A stretch of DNA of 64,000 bases from Anas platyrhynchos. Taxonomy: Eukaryota; Chordata; Aves; Anseriformes; Anatidae. A model generated the notes under the pieces. It saw only the letters and a program-made list of their open reading frames with translations. It ran no database searches and was not told the origin of the DNA. The first letter of the stretch is position 1, and each line of letters starts with the position of its first letter. Below are positions 30,101 through 42,100 of this stretch, in pieces. Position numbers and translations under genes: made by a program. The DNA is taken from positions 1,185,501 through 1,249,500 of the forward strand of contig NC_092602.1 of NCBI RefSeq assembly GCF_047663525.1, in the 5' to 3' direction.

Positions 30101-33079
30101 CCTTTGAGAGTCCTTCTGTCCATCCATGCAAATCCAAAAGGATCTCACAGGAATGTGCAATGAAAAGACACCGCAGCTCCTCCAGCTCCTGGCAGGGCTC
30201 TTAAGAAGGAAAGGAGGAAACACAGAAAGGAAGGAAAAGCAGATGACAGAGGATGGAAAAGGGCTTGTTTTGGTGTTTAAAAACAAAACAACAAAAAAAG
30301 AAACAGAAAAAAAACACCACCACTAAGCCTCTTCCTAGGCACGCTGGTCTCATTAGCGTTTTTGCCCTCCTTCTTCCCAAGCCACCACGTTTAACAGTTT
30401 CGGTGCGCAAACAGCTGAGGATGCCTCGTGTCAACTCACCACCAACCAGCCCCTCGGCCAATAAACTCTTCACCCTCGGAGTTGATTTGCTGCTAAGCCT
30501 TGGCCTGCAGCCTCGCAATTTATTCCTCCTGCACTGCAGTTCCTTCCTTCGGAAGGGAAGGACCCCCCAAAAATCACCCCAGGGAACTCCCTTACTTTAT
30601 CCAGCATCTCGGCGAGACAAAACGGTGCCAGCAGGTGCACCGGGCTCCAGCAAAACAACGGGCTGTAAAACCTGGGCACGGCTGCTGGAGGAGACAACGC
30701 CAGGGCACTGCCTGCCAGGAGAAACCACCCCTCGCATTCCTGCGATGTGAGCACTGCCCTGGGGCCCAGACCTTTATCTGCACGCTGGCCGCAGCAGGGC
30801 AGGGCCCCCCCGTGTCCCACCACAGCCCCCAGCCCCAGTGCTATGAGCGGCTCTCCCACGGGCAGGGAGAAATGAAAAATCTACTTGGAGGAAGCGTCTG
30901 ACTTCAAACCCGTGCGAGAGCAGACCTTGTGTGCGTGGTGGTGCTTCGCTGCTGTTACTATATCAACCTGCACTTCAGCAGCTGATTTATATAATTTTAA
31001 GAGGATCCGTTTGCCAGCAATACACAACATTTAAGTATACCCAACACACCACGTCTTTTTTAATGAGAGATTGAAGGAAAAAAAAAAAAAGAAAAAAAAA
31101 AAAAAAACAAGCAGAAAGCAGCCCGAAGACATCTGACACCAGAATAACGGTCACAATTTCCTACTGTATGAGGAAATCCCTGCTTGCAGTTAGAGGCTGA
31201 GAAGTTCAGTCATTTCAAGCAACCTCGAGCCGTTTGTGGTCCCAGGCTTAGGTAAGGCTCTGTTCTCATTTCTGCTGCCGCTTCCTCCCGTTCGGCAGCC
31301 GGGGGGCCTGGCGCAGCCCCCGCCCCAGCTCCATGCACAGCTCCGAGCTTCCCCCCAGGCTCCAGGCTCCCGCATCCCTCACGACACACACCAGCCCAGG
31401 GGGACTGCGAGCAATCCTTTTCTTCCAATATTTCCCATCATTTGCAAACTGGTTCTCCCACACGCGGCTCCGGGCGCTGCCATATGAACATTTCAGCCCC
31501 ACAACCCCTCGCCTTTCTCCCACTCCACAAAACTTCCCGGTGCACCCGGCTGCCGCTGCCCTCCCCACGGAGCCCGACACCACCGAGGCACCTCATGGGG
31601 TGCGGGGAAACCGCCTGGCCTCTCCCAAACGCAGACCCCATGGAAGGAGAGCAGCAGGGTGCAGGTTCCCCAGGCCTCATGCTGTGCCACGAGGCTGTGC
31701 CCGGGCAGCCGGGTACCTGCTGTGACAGGCAGCACCCCCAGCACCACCAGCACCAAGCAAAGCACCGGCACTCGGAGAGCTGCGAGCTGCACCCAGGGTT
31801 AACTGCCGAGGTTACGTTACACAGATATCGATTATCTTCATCAATATTTACACACGCCAGGGGAAAAACAGGCACCTCCACCTGCCCAGGAAGCCGCCTC
31901 TAACCGGGCTTTGCAAACCCAACTTCCTCAGCCGAGGTTTTGGAGCCTCTCTGCAAGCACCACGGACCCTGCATGCCGCCGGCCGCCCCTGCCCCTCCGC
32001 TGCCCCCCCGGCACCGCCGGGAATTCAAACAGCGAGGCAGGAAAAGGAGCGAACAAGTGGGCAGAGGGCTTCAGCAATCCCTCGCCCGCGGCAGGCAGCT
32101 AGGCCACCGCCAGGCTTGCGAGCTGCCCACACACCCTGCAGCGAATTTTCTTGGAGGATTTTGCTGTTGTAGCGCGGTGCTTGCTGACCAAATATTGATT
32201 TTCAATGCATCCATGGCTGTGCACACACACACACCGAGCCACAACGAGGGGAGAAAGCCTCCCTTCAGCCTCGGGAAGAACCAAGCGAGGCTCAGGTGAT
32301 TTTATAACGCGTGGAGACCAGGGGCTGCCACGCAGAAGGGAGGCTGGGGCTGGTTTCACCCCCAGACCCCCACACCCCAGGGACACCGGTGGAGCCCCGG
32401 GGACGGTGCCGGCCACGAGCCGAGCCCTGTGCCCGCCGCCACCTCTGCTCCGTGAGCTGCTTGCTAAGAGCCGCTGCTGTCAGCCCTGACGGAGCATCAG
32501 GAATGATAGCTCTGCAGAGCACAGCGGCCACAGCCGCTCGCTTCGCCTCCCGTTTCCCTCGGCCCAGCCGCCGGACGAGGCGCGGGGAGCGAATAAACCC
32601 CAAAATTTGGGCTTTTTTTTGGGGTGGGAAGCAGGATTCCACACACCCTCACATCCACGTACCGAAATACATCCCTAAGCGGCCGGACAGGGAGGCGAAC
32701 CCACAAATAACCCCCTGCACAGCGGGTCCCTGTGCGGCCCCTGACCCTGACCCCAAGGCGGGGGCTGCGCTGCCGGCCCCGGGCACGGTGCGGCCGGGAC
32801 CGGCCCCGGGGGGCTCCCCACAGGCTGCGAGCGGCACCGGGAGCCCCGGAGGGACCGGCACCGGGGGAGTGGGGGGGGGGGGGTCCTTGGGGATAAGGGG
32901 GGGGGGGGTAAAAATCCGCGACCGGGGCCCCTCCAGCCCCGTGTGCGGGGTGCGTGCGGGCGGTACCTGGGCTCGGGCAGGGTGATCTTCTTGCTGGCCC
33001 TGGCCGCCGGGGTGCTCTTGCTCTTCTCCATCGCCATCAGGTAGCTGACATCGGCCAGCACCGCCTCCAGGTCCGCCAT
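43..33079 (-). CDS. GRK3: GRK3 (beta-adrenergic receptor kinase 2), 5' coding part, runs off left edge
   Basis: G-protein-coupled-receptor kinase 3 phosphorylates agonist-occupied receptors at the inner face of the plasma membrane and is recruited there by G-beta-gamma through a C-terminal PH domain (family knowledge). Five coding exons are visible on the minus strand: 32967-33079, 19522-19598, 4425-4498, 1287-1388 and 43-117. Joined, they give one open frame of 147 residues with matching phases at every junction. The start [19 protein letters not shown] is the conserved GRK2/GRK3 N-terminal helix; residues from about 54 on are the RGS-homology domain. The ATG at 33079 has A at -3 and G at +4. 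I prefer GRK3 to GRK2 because the remembered GRK3 sequence fits best and the crystallin neighbours match the GRK3 locus. Introns are about 13.4, 15.0, 3.0 and 1.2 kb. Kinase and PH domains are outside the window, so the gene is partial only because of the window edge. Confidence 0.96.
118..1286 (-). other. GRK3: GRK3 intron 4
   Basis: This is an ordinary AT-rich intron. The one structural oddity is a perfect inverted repeat at 900-918 (ATGCACAC, 3-nt loop, GTGTGCAT). I see no further exon or RNA gene. Confidence 0.85.
1287..1388 (-). CDS. GRK3: GRK3 coding exon 4
   Basis: The 102-bp, phase 0-0 exon encodes residues 89-122, from [14 protein letters not shown] through [11 protein letters not shown], in the RGS-homology domain. 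The acceptor is TGGTATTGCAG. The donor CAC|GTGCGT is weaker than the consensus because position +4 is C rather than A and the exon ends in C. Confidence 0.95.
1389..4424 (-). other. GRK3: GRK3 intron 3
   Basis: The intron contains a short 10-bp tandem repeat at 2591-2646 and several poly(A)/poly(T) tracts. No open frame here has convincing splice sites or family resemblance. Confidence 0.85.
2591..2646. repeat. 10-bp tandem repeat (CAGCACCTAC)n
   Basis: About 5.5 imperfect copies of CAGCACCTAC occur in tandem in GRK3 intron 3. It is a minisatellite-like array with point changes between units. Confidence 0.8.
4425..4498 (-). CDS. GRK3: GRK3 coding exon 3
   Basis: The 74-bp exon follows a T-rich acceptor (a run of T then CAG) and ends GAG|GTAAGC. 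It completes Gly64 and encodes residues 65-88, including [18 protein letters not shown] and ending KFYEE, within the RGS-homology domain. It ends in phase 0. Confidence 0.96.
7418..7493. repeat. (GGGAT)n / (GGGGAT)n satellite
   Basis: A tandem array of GGGAT units turns into GGGGAT units part-way along and ends with a variant GGAAT unit. It lies in GRK3 intron 2 and is G-rich on the plus strand, so it is likely length-variable. Confidence 0.93.
18490..18690 (-). mobile_element. Diverged CR1-type LINE remnant (3' end of ORF2)
   Basis: On the minus strand a broken frame reads [19 protein letters not shown]. This resembles the conserved C-terminal part of the CR1 reverse-transcriptase protein, where a tryptophan-containing segment is followed by a LLERVQ-type motif. 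On the plus strand the segment with TCCAGCAGGTCCATGT resembles the usual antisense CR1 wording. No 3' ATTCTATG-type terminal repeat is visible, and the copy is short, frameshifted and old. It sits in GRK3 intron 2. The borders are approximate. Confidence 0.6.
19522..19598 (-). CDS. GRK3: GRK3 coding exon 2
   Basis: The 77-bp exon begins after the acceptor TTTTCCTTTCAG and ends at G|GTAAGT. It completes Ser38, encodes residues 39-63 (beginning [15 protein letters not shown], ending FHQKI) and supplies the first base of Gly64. This is the entry into the RGS-homology domain. It differs from the remembered human sequence at a few positions only. Confidence 0.96.
28033..28058. repeat. (TAAA)n microsatellite
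   Basis: A short AATAAATAAATAAATAA-type tetranucleotide repeat lies in GRK3 intron 1. Confidence 0.8.
31079..31106. repeat. A-rich tract
   Basis: Two A runs are separated by a single G. It may be the tail of an old retroposed copy, but nothing recognisable lies 5' of it. Confidence 0.8.
32967..33079 (-). CDS. GRK3: GRK3 coding exon 1
   Basis: The exon encodes residues 1-37 plus two bases of codon 38. It opens with the N-terminal amphipathic helix that contacts the active receptor in this kinase family, followed by the basic ARASKK stretch and LPEP. The donor is CAG|GTACCG. The exon lies inside the CpG island, and its transcription start has not been located; no TATA box is evident. Confidence 0.96.
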
Positions 33080-33149
33080 GTTCCCGCTCCCGCCGCCGGG
33101 CTGCAGATGGAGGCTCCGCCGGGGGCAGCAGCCGCCCCCGGGGGCGGGA

Positions 33150-33200
33150 TGGGGGGGGGGGGGGGAAGGGGACGGGGACGGGGACGGGGACGGGGACGGG
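33150..33200. repeat. G run plus (GGGGAC)n hexamer repeat in GRK3 5' region
   Basis: A run of about 15 G is followed by about five copies of GACGGG at 33171-33200, roughly 90-120 bp upstream of the GRK3 start codon. The stretch could form G-quadruplexes on the plus (GRK3 template) strand. Copy number may be misassembled or polymorphic. Confidence 0.85.
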
Positions 33201-36200
33201 TTGGTGGCGGCGGCGGTGGCGGCTCCGCCGAGCGCCTCCCGTGTGCGAGCGGCTGCGTGCGAGCTGCGACCGCTTGGGGGGGGGGGGGGGGGGCGCCGCG
33301 GCCCCGCTCCCCGCCCTGCAGCACCCGGGGCTCAGCCGCCGGCCCCGCTCGCCCTCAGCCCGCGGCGGGCGGGCGGAAAACCCCCCCCCAACAACCCCTC
33401 CACCCCCCCCCCCCCCACACACCACACACACACCCTCCCCGTCCGCCGGGGCCGGGCCGAGCCGAGCCGCAGCGCGTCCCCCCCCCCCCCCCGCCCGCCC
33501 CGGCCCCCGCTGCGGCCGCGCGGGGCCCCCTCAGCGCCCGCCCGCCCCCGCCGAGCCCATGGCGGCCGCGGGGAGCTCCCGGTGCGGCCGCCCCGTCGCC
33601 GCTCGCTGCCTTACGCGGCCGCCGGGCCCCCCCGGCTGGGCCCCGCGGCGCCGTGCGGGCAGCTCGGGGCCATGGGGCTGCGGCGGAGCTGGGGGGGGGG
33701 GAGCTGGGAGCTGGGAAAGGGGGGGGGGGGCTGCGGCGGCGGCGCCTGCGAAAATCCGGACCTGGAACCGGCGGCCGGGGAGGGGAGGGGAGAGGAGGGG
33801 ATGGGGGAGGACGGGGGGGGACGTGGGGGGGACGGGAGGGGAGGGGGGGGGCAGCGCCGACCGAGGGAGCGGGGCCGGGGGGGCTGCGGGCACGGCCGGG
33901 GTGGGGCAGCCCCTGAGGGGACGCAAAGCGCTGCACTGGGGGTGTGGGGGTGCTGGGGGGGTCCTGGGGGGGTCCCGGGGCAGGCAGTGCCCCGGTAGGG
34001 CCTGCAGCCCCCCCCCCAGCCCGAGACGTGGTGTGAGGGGGAGCCGAGGGGGCAGCGGGGGGCTCCCAGCGCCGCCGGGCACGGCCCCCCCCCCCCCACC
34101 GGCTCGGTACCTCGGCTGCAGGCAGGCAGATGTATGCAGATCCGCACTCCTCTCCCTCCTGACTTTCCTCAAATATGTCAGAAATAATTGGCTCAATGAA
34201 AGGCGAAGTCAATGACAAGTCTGAAGTTTCGAGCTCCGCTTGTTTTGAGCTCTTTTCAAGTGCCGCCACTCCTCCTTCCTACAGCTTTGTGAAAGTTAAT
34301 GATCTGATTAAAGCAAGGTAAAGTATACAGCCGGCAGGATCTCGCCGTGCGCCTCGTTACGAACCGTCTGGGAACGGCTTTTTGTTGGGAACGGTGATTT
34401 ACACCGGCACTTTTCACCGGAGCTGAACCACAGGGGAGAGTTCTGCTCGGCTGGGCACGGCACGGGGCATGAGCAGCATCTGGGGCATGGCGTGGGCCTC
34501 CTGTGCCCCCCGTGTCCCCCACGTCCCCATCCCTCCGCTGCCCAGGAGCTGACCGAGCCCAGCATCCTATTTTCTCCTGGCCCAGATGCAGGACAAGGAG
34601 GTGTGCGTCTCTCCTTGTCACTGCACGTGGCTGGGGGCTTCGTGCCAGGCTCTCCGCACAGGAGCAGCCCCGTGGCCATGAAGCCATCCAGGCACGGGAG
34701 CTGCACGCCCTCACTGATGCTTGCAGAACGCTGTTGAGTTGTAAATGTGTAAGTATATGTCAGGCCCCATGCTGCAAGGCATCGATCTACCAAGCAGGGC
34801 AAAAAACACAGCCCACGCCTCGTGCGTGGAGTCACACATAGCTCAAAGCGTTGGAGCTGTGATGGGAAAGGCTGGCACTGCCCAGTGGTGCCAAGCAGCT
34901 TGGATCCGTGGCCATGAGGAGCATCCCGGTTTCCCCAGGCAGGAGCAAGCCCAGGTGCCCCTCACCGTGCCCGCACCCATGGGTGCGGGTGGCTCCCGCG
35001 GGCTGGGGGCCCCGCTGCAGCCCCGACACGCAGCCGGCTGCGGAGGGAACCCGGGGCAGAGCGGTTCTGGCTCCCTGCAACGGGAGCGTGCAAAAAGCAG
35101 CAGGAGAAGCGCAGCGAGCTGCCGTCGCTGACCTGATCGTGTTGCTAAACAGCACCAGCGCCACGCAGTCACTCGGAGGGGAGGCAGAGCAAACCGAAAC
35201 CCATTAACGCCGGCCTCGCGCTGCCGACCAAGAAGGCCCCTTCTGTTTCCTAAAATATTTAAATGACTCTGCAGCGGTGATGATTGCAGTAATGGGCAAG
35301 AAAACGCCACTTAGGCTCCATAATGCTCTCCTTTTCATTTCTGAACCATGTTTTTGCCATTATTGTCTGGGTATTATTCTAATGTGCGCTTCAAAGCCAT
35401 TCCTTGTGACAATTTCCAGGAAGTTACATTGGAGAAGGGCTCCTACAGAACCCCAGCAAAGAAGCTGCTCTCCTCGTGCTGCTTGGTGCTAGCCAGCAGG
35501 GTAGCAGCAGCTGGAACCGAAATGTTGTAAGAAATAGTGTTCTCTTCAATACTTGCTTAAAAAAGTGTATTTCCTACTCATCATTCTCTAGCAGCATGTA
35601 CAACGCATACATTTTGCAGTGTAACGTTCAGCGGTTTTGAAGGTCACTGGGATGTGCATTTTTTTGGTAGCAGACTGGAAATAAAGCTAATTATTTCCTG
35701 GAGCTGAAGAGCAGGCAGCAGAATGTGCAGCGCTAACAGGCACCGCAGGGATATTCAATTCCCCAGCTCCCCAGGTGCGAGGCTGCAGCCCCTCTGGGCA
35801 TCCGTGTGACTCCTGGCTTCGTGTTTGCGTGTGTCCTGCGTGGGTTTGGTGGTGCTCAGTGTTGCGTGTGTGCTGCCTTCGGTATCGTCTGTGGTGTTTG
35901 TGTGTGTTTATAAACAGCGCGCTGTGTATTCCCCTGGCTGAGGGAAACCCTGAATTAATCAATGCCACAGTTAACAGAGGTCAGAATATGATACACTCGT
36001 GCATGGCCTGGATGTGCTAAAGTACTTCCTGACATTTCTGTGGATGCTGACTGATATCGTTCAATCAATTTAACCGTGCCACGGGGCCGCCGGGCTGGAG
36101 CTCAGGGCCCTCTGTGCGTCCCCTGCCGCAGCCAAGAAAGCCCGGCTCCTGTCTGCTGCTCCTGCCTCCAAACAGCCAGCTTCTCCTGCCATCTGTGTAA

Positions 36201-39092
36201 GATTTAAATGTTTAATTTTGCACAGCTCTGCCGCGCGGGATGATGGATGATATCACAGAGAGTAACAAGTCGAAAGCAGATTTATCGGTGCGTCCTACAC
36301 TAACTCCATCACTTGGAGATAATGGTGCAAAACAGCACAACGGGACGGAGGCACGCTCGTCCTGCTGTCCTTCAGCCTGTGGAAAACCTGGTAATTGCAG
36401 GATCTCTGCTGGTATGCATGGCCAGCACTTGCTATGTACCCCTTGAGGGGAATGCTCACACAGATGATTATTAAACTCATTTTTTTAATTAAAAAAAATA
36501 TATATATATTTCCAGAAACACACATCGTTTGGGAATTAGGAATATTAGGCATTGATTACCTTAGTTGCCTCCATGGGATGCAAACAACCACAAAACCTCC
36601 TCGTTCCTTGGCAGTGCTGGTAGGGGATAATGCGTGTGCTGGGGATGGATCCAGCTGGGCTCCGACTCTTGGTGGTTTGCTTGTGTAATAGCCAAGCAGC
36701 GAGCTTGTCTCCTGCTGCTTGCTCTGCTGGCAGCGTTACCTGGAGTGCGATTGCTCGTGTGGCTGCAAGGGGGGAGAGGAAATCTGCGCCCCACCTGCCC
36801 TCGCCGCCCTCCGCTCTCCCAAATGTCTTCAGATGGCTTCCTGCAGCAGGGCTACCTGGAGGTAAATCGGGAACAGGAGCATCACCCTAATGAGTTTGTG
36901 TGGGAATTCATTGGTGAGCAACCGTAAGGTGCCCAAAGGACCACAAGGGATAAATAAATGCAAGCTGTTCTTACTATAAATTAAGAAAACTGGAGCTGAC
37001 CAGGCGGGTGTTCTCCCAGCACGATGTGCTGGCAGGGGATGTTCTCTGCCCCCTGGGCCACCACCGCTTTCAGCCTAGGGTCAGCGCTTTGGGAACACCA
37101 GCACGGGTAAGACAAGACCTCATGTTGTCAGCTCCCATTTGCTTTTCTTTCACTAAAAGACCCCCCCCCCCTTAGCAAAGAGTAAATTCAGAGTTGCACA
37201 GCAGGTGAAGCGTGCTGGGCAGTATTTAGGGAACCAGACTTGTACCTGCACTAGTTCTCTCCTCTGGGTTTGCAAAACCTTGCCACACCTCTCCAGGAAC
37301 AGGCTGAGCTTTGGGGGGGCTCTGGGGCAGCTTAACCTCTGTGCCCCCCACACTGGTACTGCTCTGAGCAGGGGCACAGCCAGGCAGGGTGCCCTGGGCA
37401 TTCCCTTGCAGCATCCGCACCGAGGCTGAAGATGCATCCCTGCTCCTTAATGCACTTCTTCAAGCTGCACTAGTAAGCAGCAAGAGGCAATGTGGAAAAC
37501 AACCAGAATGATTAACGGCCACCCCTGCTGCCGCCTGTGTTCACCAACTGCACCAGAAGGAGCAATTCCAGAGACCATCGCTCTGCCTTCGCTGCGCCCC
37601 TGGCACCAAGCACCTGAGCCATGGGATGGGATCGCCCTGCCCGGCTGGGGATGCACGAGGGCTCCTTCACAGCCCTGCTGGCTCCCCCAGCTTCTCCTGA
37701 ACACTTAAAAAGGTGCTGTGACCACTTCTGCCAGGGAAAGCACTCGATGGAATTCACCACCACCACGTTATGTTCCCTTCTGAAACCGGCTGACATTATG
37801 ACGAGGCCAAGTTTTAATTAGGAAACAAAAGGTAATTAAACCATCAAAAATATTATTCACCATCAAACGTTTGTGCTTGAATAGTCTGAGCAGAAATAAC
37901 GACGTCCTCTGGGGACAGAGATAAGAAGGGAATGGAAAGTCACGCTGTGTCTTCAGTCCTGCATGAGGGAGCACAGGCAAGAGAGGTGGGCGCTGCGGTG
38001 TTCCCAAACATCACGGCGTTTCTGTAAGCAGCAGAAACCCCCGTTAGACACTGTCCTCTCCAGATTGTCTTGAACTGACACCCCCCACACAAACATCCTG
38101 CTTCCAGCCTCTCTTTGCTCTGCTGGTCCCACCTGGGCTGGGGGCTCCTCACCCACACCCACGAGAGGTGCAGGTGAGGCTCTGTGCAGCCTCCCCCAGG
38201 GGGATCTCAACTTCTCCTGGTCCCAAGGAGAGGCTTGGAAGAGCCCAGCAGCCCGGGGCCGGGGCAGCAGCTCGGGGAGGCTGTGCTGAGGACAGCAGGA
38301 AATCCAGTCCTTTCTGCTTTGTTCAGCGGCAGTGCCTGGCTGCACTCCTGGCTCTGCTTAATTCTCCAGGAGGAAATATTTGTTCCTTTGAAATTGACTG
38401 GAATGATTTAAGCCGTATTTTTTTATCAAAATAAATTGTAAAGAAATAATGAATCTAATTCAGATGATGGCAACATCAGAATGCATTCTTCTGGCCCCTC
38501 GCTAATTAGATTGCCAACCACACAGGACATTCTCCAGTACAGATCGTCTCCTAAGAACTGGGCCCCGCAGCCGGAGCAGATGCCGTTTGTGCTGCGCTGG
38601 GCACAAACCCACACCCACACTGGGCACCCACACCTCGTGCCGTGCTGGTTGTACTGGGCTGGCTCCCCAGGACCTGGAGCTGGTGGTTTGTGATGGTGCA
38701 GCCGGCCTTGGTGACTGCTGCTCCCATTCCTCGTCCTTCCCAAAAGAAACCAGAAAGCATCTCTGCACATTTCCTTTTCCCCCCAAAGAAGAGCAGTCCA
38801 TGTACATCAGCACCAGTTAAGCTCAGGAGTAATTTCTTAATTCCAAGCGATAAAAGCTTTCCCCTCCCAGCGTCAGCTGGCAGGCAGCTCAGCTCAGGGA
38901 GAGGCAGGAGACAGCGAGTAAATTTTTCAGCTGTCTTCCTCTCCATGCAGCTATTTAAAAGTGAACTTTCTACAAAGCCTAAATAACCTGTCATGTGATG
39001 CAGGAATTCCTGCATTATTAGGATATTTTGAAACATGGCTGAATATGAAGTCATCAAATTTAAGCAGTTCAAAATATAAAGTTCAAAGATAC

Positions 39093-39118
39093 TTTTTTTT
39101 TTTTTTTTTTTTTTTTTT
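39093..39118. repeat. Poly(T) tract
   Basis: An uninterrupted run of about 26 T is followed shortly by a (CT)n repeat at 39135-39148. It could be the poly(A) tail of a minus-strand retroposon, but no body is recognisable next to it. Confidence 0.85.
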
Positions 39119-42100
39119 AATAAAAAAGGGCATTCTCTCTCTCTCTCATTAAATAAGCATTCTGTTCCCTCCTTTGGGATGACTCTAGATCTTTAATACG
39201 GTCCCCACTATTTATTTCCCTCCACTTCCTTCCAGTGAAGGAATGGAAAGGGACATGAATGAAACCCCAAACAATGAGAAGAAAATGCTGAGTTTTAAAT
39301 ACAGAAGGGAGCTGCTGGCAGGTGCCCGCCGAGCAGCACTGCACCTCCCTGCACAGCACCAGGTAACCGGGAGGTTTCCAAAGCTCAGGTGCAATTCGGT
39401 AGCAAATGAGTGTGGGGGGAGCAGGGCTCCTGCTTCCCTCCTGCCTCGGTTCAGCTTCCTCTGTGCTGCAATTCTGCCCAGCGCTGGGCTGCAATTTCCC
39501 ACAGCTCACACAAGTATCTCAATTACTGCCTAATGAGATCAGCCCTTCCTCTGCCCTGCAAATCGAGTGCGCCAGCCCCAGCGAGGCACAGAGGAAACCA
39601 AACCACCAGGCACAGCTGGGCAGCCAGCACCGCCCCGTGGGTCCCTCCTGAGTGTTTTTGTGAGCGGCTGAATGGGAAAAAGGCAGCCCGAGGGTAGTGG
39701 CTCTGCCATCCCCAGGTGGGACAGGGGCTGGGAAGGAGCTGGCCCATGCCAGGATCTCCGCAGCACCAGCTCACCACTGCCCACTTCTAGCTGGAACGAG
39801 AAGGCCTTCAAATGGCTTCTCAGCAGAGCTCAGGTCCAAGCATCACGGCTGAGCCACATCTTTAGGGGCAGAAAGGTAATTAAAGAACTTACCTGCTCAC
39901 TTACAAATGGGGATTCAGCTGGGACATCTGTGTGCTGAAAGATTCCCTCACCTGAGGTTGCTGCAGAGCTCAGGCATAACCACAACCCCAGGACCCAAAA
40001 AACCACTGGAGCACAGCAGGCATGGACAAAACCCAAAGCTCTTCCCTGGAGGAGCAGCACCAGCAGCCTCTCCCTGTGGGTTTCATCCCCTGCATAGCCC
40101 AGGCTGGATGCGACCTCCCAGCCCTACACACAGCAACGATGCTAAAACCAAGCATGGTGGTGGAACAGCTTCCTTCCCACTGCACCCATCTGCAGAGAGA
40201 AGTGTGCCTGCAGCCAGCACGAGCCCACTGACACGGAGCAGAGCAAGAAGCCTGAGCTGATGCGATGTGAGATCCCCTCGTGGTCCCCCCTGCAGCCCCA
40301 GCACCCTGCCCAGACCCAGCAGCACATCATCACAGCCCTGCCCCATGGGATGTCCTGCAGCGAGAAGGGTGGGGGGACCCCCAGAGCCCCCCAGGCAGCA
40401 CAGCCCCAAGGGTCCCTCCGCCTGTGCCCTCCCTGGGCATCCTCAGGGATCCCAGGGTTTACAAACTGCAGTTATTACCAATAATTAGTAGCAGGTGAGG
40501 ACTGTAACAGCAAACACAACTGTCAGCAGAATCCCTCTCCAGCACCCTGAGAGCTCTTCCCCTGCGCGGGCTGATCAGGCAAACAGATGCCAGGAGGGAA
40601 CCGAAGAGCACTCGCAGCTCCACGGTCTGGTTTGAATGTAACTTGATAAAGAAAACCAAAATCAATAACCAGCTAATTCGGCTATAAATTTTGAGGGATA
40701 GAAGGAGAAAACCAACAATCACTCAGATGATAGAGAAACGGCACAAATTAATTTAGATTCTGTCACAACATCCTATGGAAGGTAAGCCATGCAATGCCGA
40801 AAAGAAGAGGCAGGGTCTGCGGGGTGCCTTGGCCACCCAGGGCTGTGTCCATCGCAGGGATGGGATGGGTCCTGGTGGGGATGGGACGTGCTCGGGGCGC
40901 TGCAGGCAGGAGCCAGCTGGGCACGGGGCTCCGAGCCGCCCCACAGCGCCAGCGAGGCTGCAGGCAGCCAGCCCGCCTGCTGGAAAACCTTCCCAAAATG
41001 CTCCTTGGAAACAATTCCAGCTACGTGTGAAACGCTTTCTAGTTATTTCTCTTCCCTGGCTCTTCATACTCGGAGCCTATTTGCACAGAAATTGGCGTTC
41101 AGCGCCCTGGCTGATCATTCACCCGAATCCAATATCGTGCATCTGGCCCCCGCCACCCGCGGGTGCCCGACGTCAGCTGCAGGCAAACAGCAGCCGGAGC
41201 TGGGGCTGGGCACTGCACACCCCGTGGGACCGTCCCTGCCTCCCTCCTGGGTGCTGCCAGCTGCCTGCCCCCCGTCCCACAGGCTGGAGACACGAACACG
41301 TGCCCCTGTGGCACCCTCCATTGCACCCAAAAATTAGGGGCGTGGAAGGAGGCTCATTGCCAACAGCTGAGGGTGGAGGAAGCCCAAAACAGGGAGCCAA
41401 GTTGCTGCACCCCTCGCTGCCCCTGTCGCAGCCTCCCCTCCAAGCTGGGCTTCGTGTTGGAGCCTTACGTGGGAGAAGCCCTCCCGCTGAGGCTGCTCTT
41501 GGCATGCGAAGGAAAGATGTCAGAGCGAGCCATCCCGCTGTTCCCTTTTCTATGTGGCTGCATCGTGCTCTTAGTGAAAGAAATCTCAGCAAAACGCAGC
41601 CTGGTGCTGCCTGTGTCCCCAGGGAGCCGTGGTTGGGATCGCGGGCTGCCCTTTGCCTCGGCCACCCCGTCCCAGGGCGCGCCGGCAGCTCCGAGCCCTC
41701 ACACAGGCACAGCAGCAGGAACCCACTGCCAGCTCGGGAACAAAACGGCACGGCGTTTATTTGCACTTCCCTCACATCAAAGGGGCCCTTGTCTGAATCC
41801 GTCTGTCTTTAGCCTAGAGGAGAAGGGGAAAGATTGGTTCCTATTAATAGCCTCGCATCCCACAAGATCCAAGCCTTGCAAGAAGCCATGAAAGACGGCG
41901 GCATCTGATCCTCTCAATAAAGGAGGTAATTTTGGAAGAAATGTGTGTGCTCGGCAGCCTTAATTACTGCCTTCTCCAGTGGGGTAGCAGACGACAGCGA
42001 TGACTCCTTTCTGTGTTGGTGGCACCCGGGTCCCAGAGGTGCTCAGTGCCAGGAGAGCTGTCGGCACGCGGGCAGGCGCGCTGCATCCCCCCAATTCTCA

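Larger units (their letters stand above)
19599..32966 (-). other. GRK3: GRK3 intron 1 (about 13.4 kb)
   Basis: This first intron is non-coding as far as I can see. It contains an A17 run at 23143-23159, a (TAAA)n tract near 28033-28058, a long A-rich tract at 31079-31106, and several moderately GC-rich segments towards the promoter. An 88-codon plus-strand frame at 29038-29304 is discussed as a finding but is not called a gene. Confidence 0.85.
32300..34120 (-). promoter_or_regulatory. GRK3: CpG-island promoter region of GRK3
   Basis: This segment is very GC-rich and CpG-dense and encloses coding exon 1. It carries many homopolymer G and C runs and no TATA box, as expected for a broadly expressed housekeeping-type promoter. 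The exact transcription start is not visible. Long open frames on both strands here, including Pro/Gly-rich ones above 200 codons, result from the low stop-codon frequency of GC-rich DNA. The strand given is that of GRK3; bidirectional activity is possible. Confidence 0.75.

Noticed and set aside
32311-34269. Several 200-320-codon frames on both strands around GRK3 exon 1
   Set aside because: They consist of Gly, Pro, Arg and Ala runs produced by CpG-island homopolymers. Only the 38-codon GRK3 exon is supported by similarity.
40775-41812. 345-codon plus-strand open frame in the intergenic region
   Set aside because: No family resemblance is seen, overlapping frames of similar size occur on both strands, and base composition alone explains its length.
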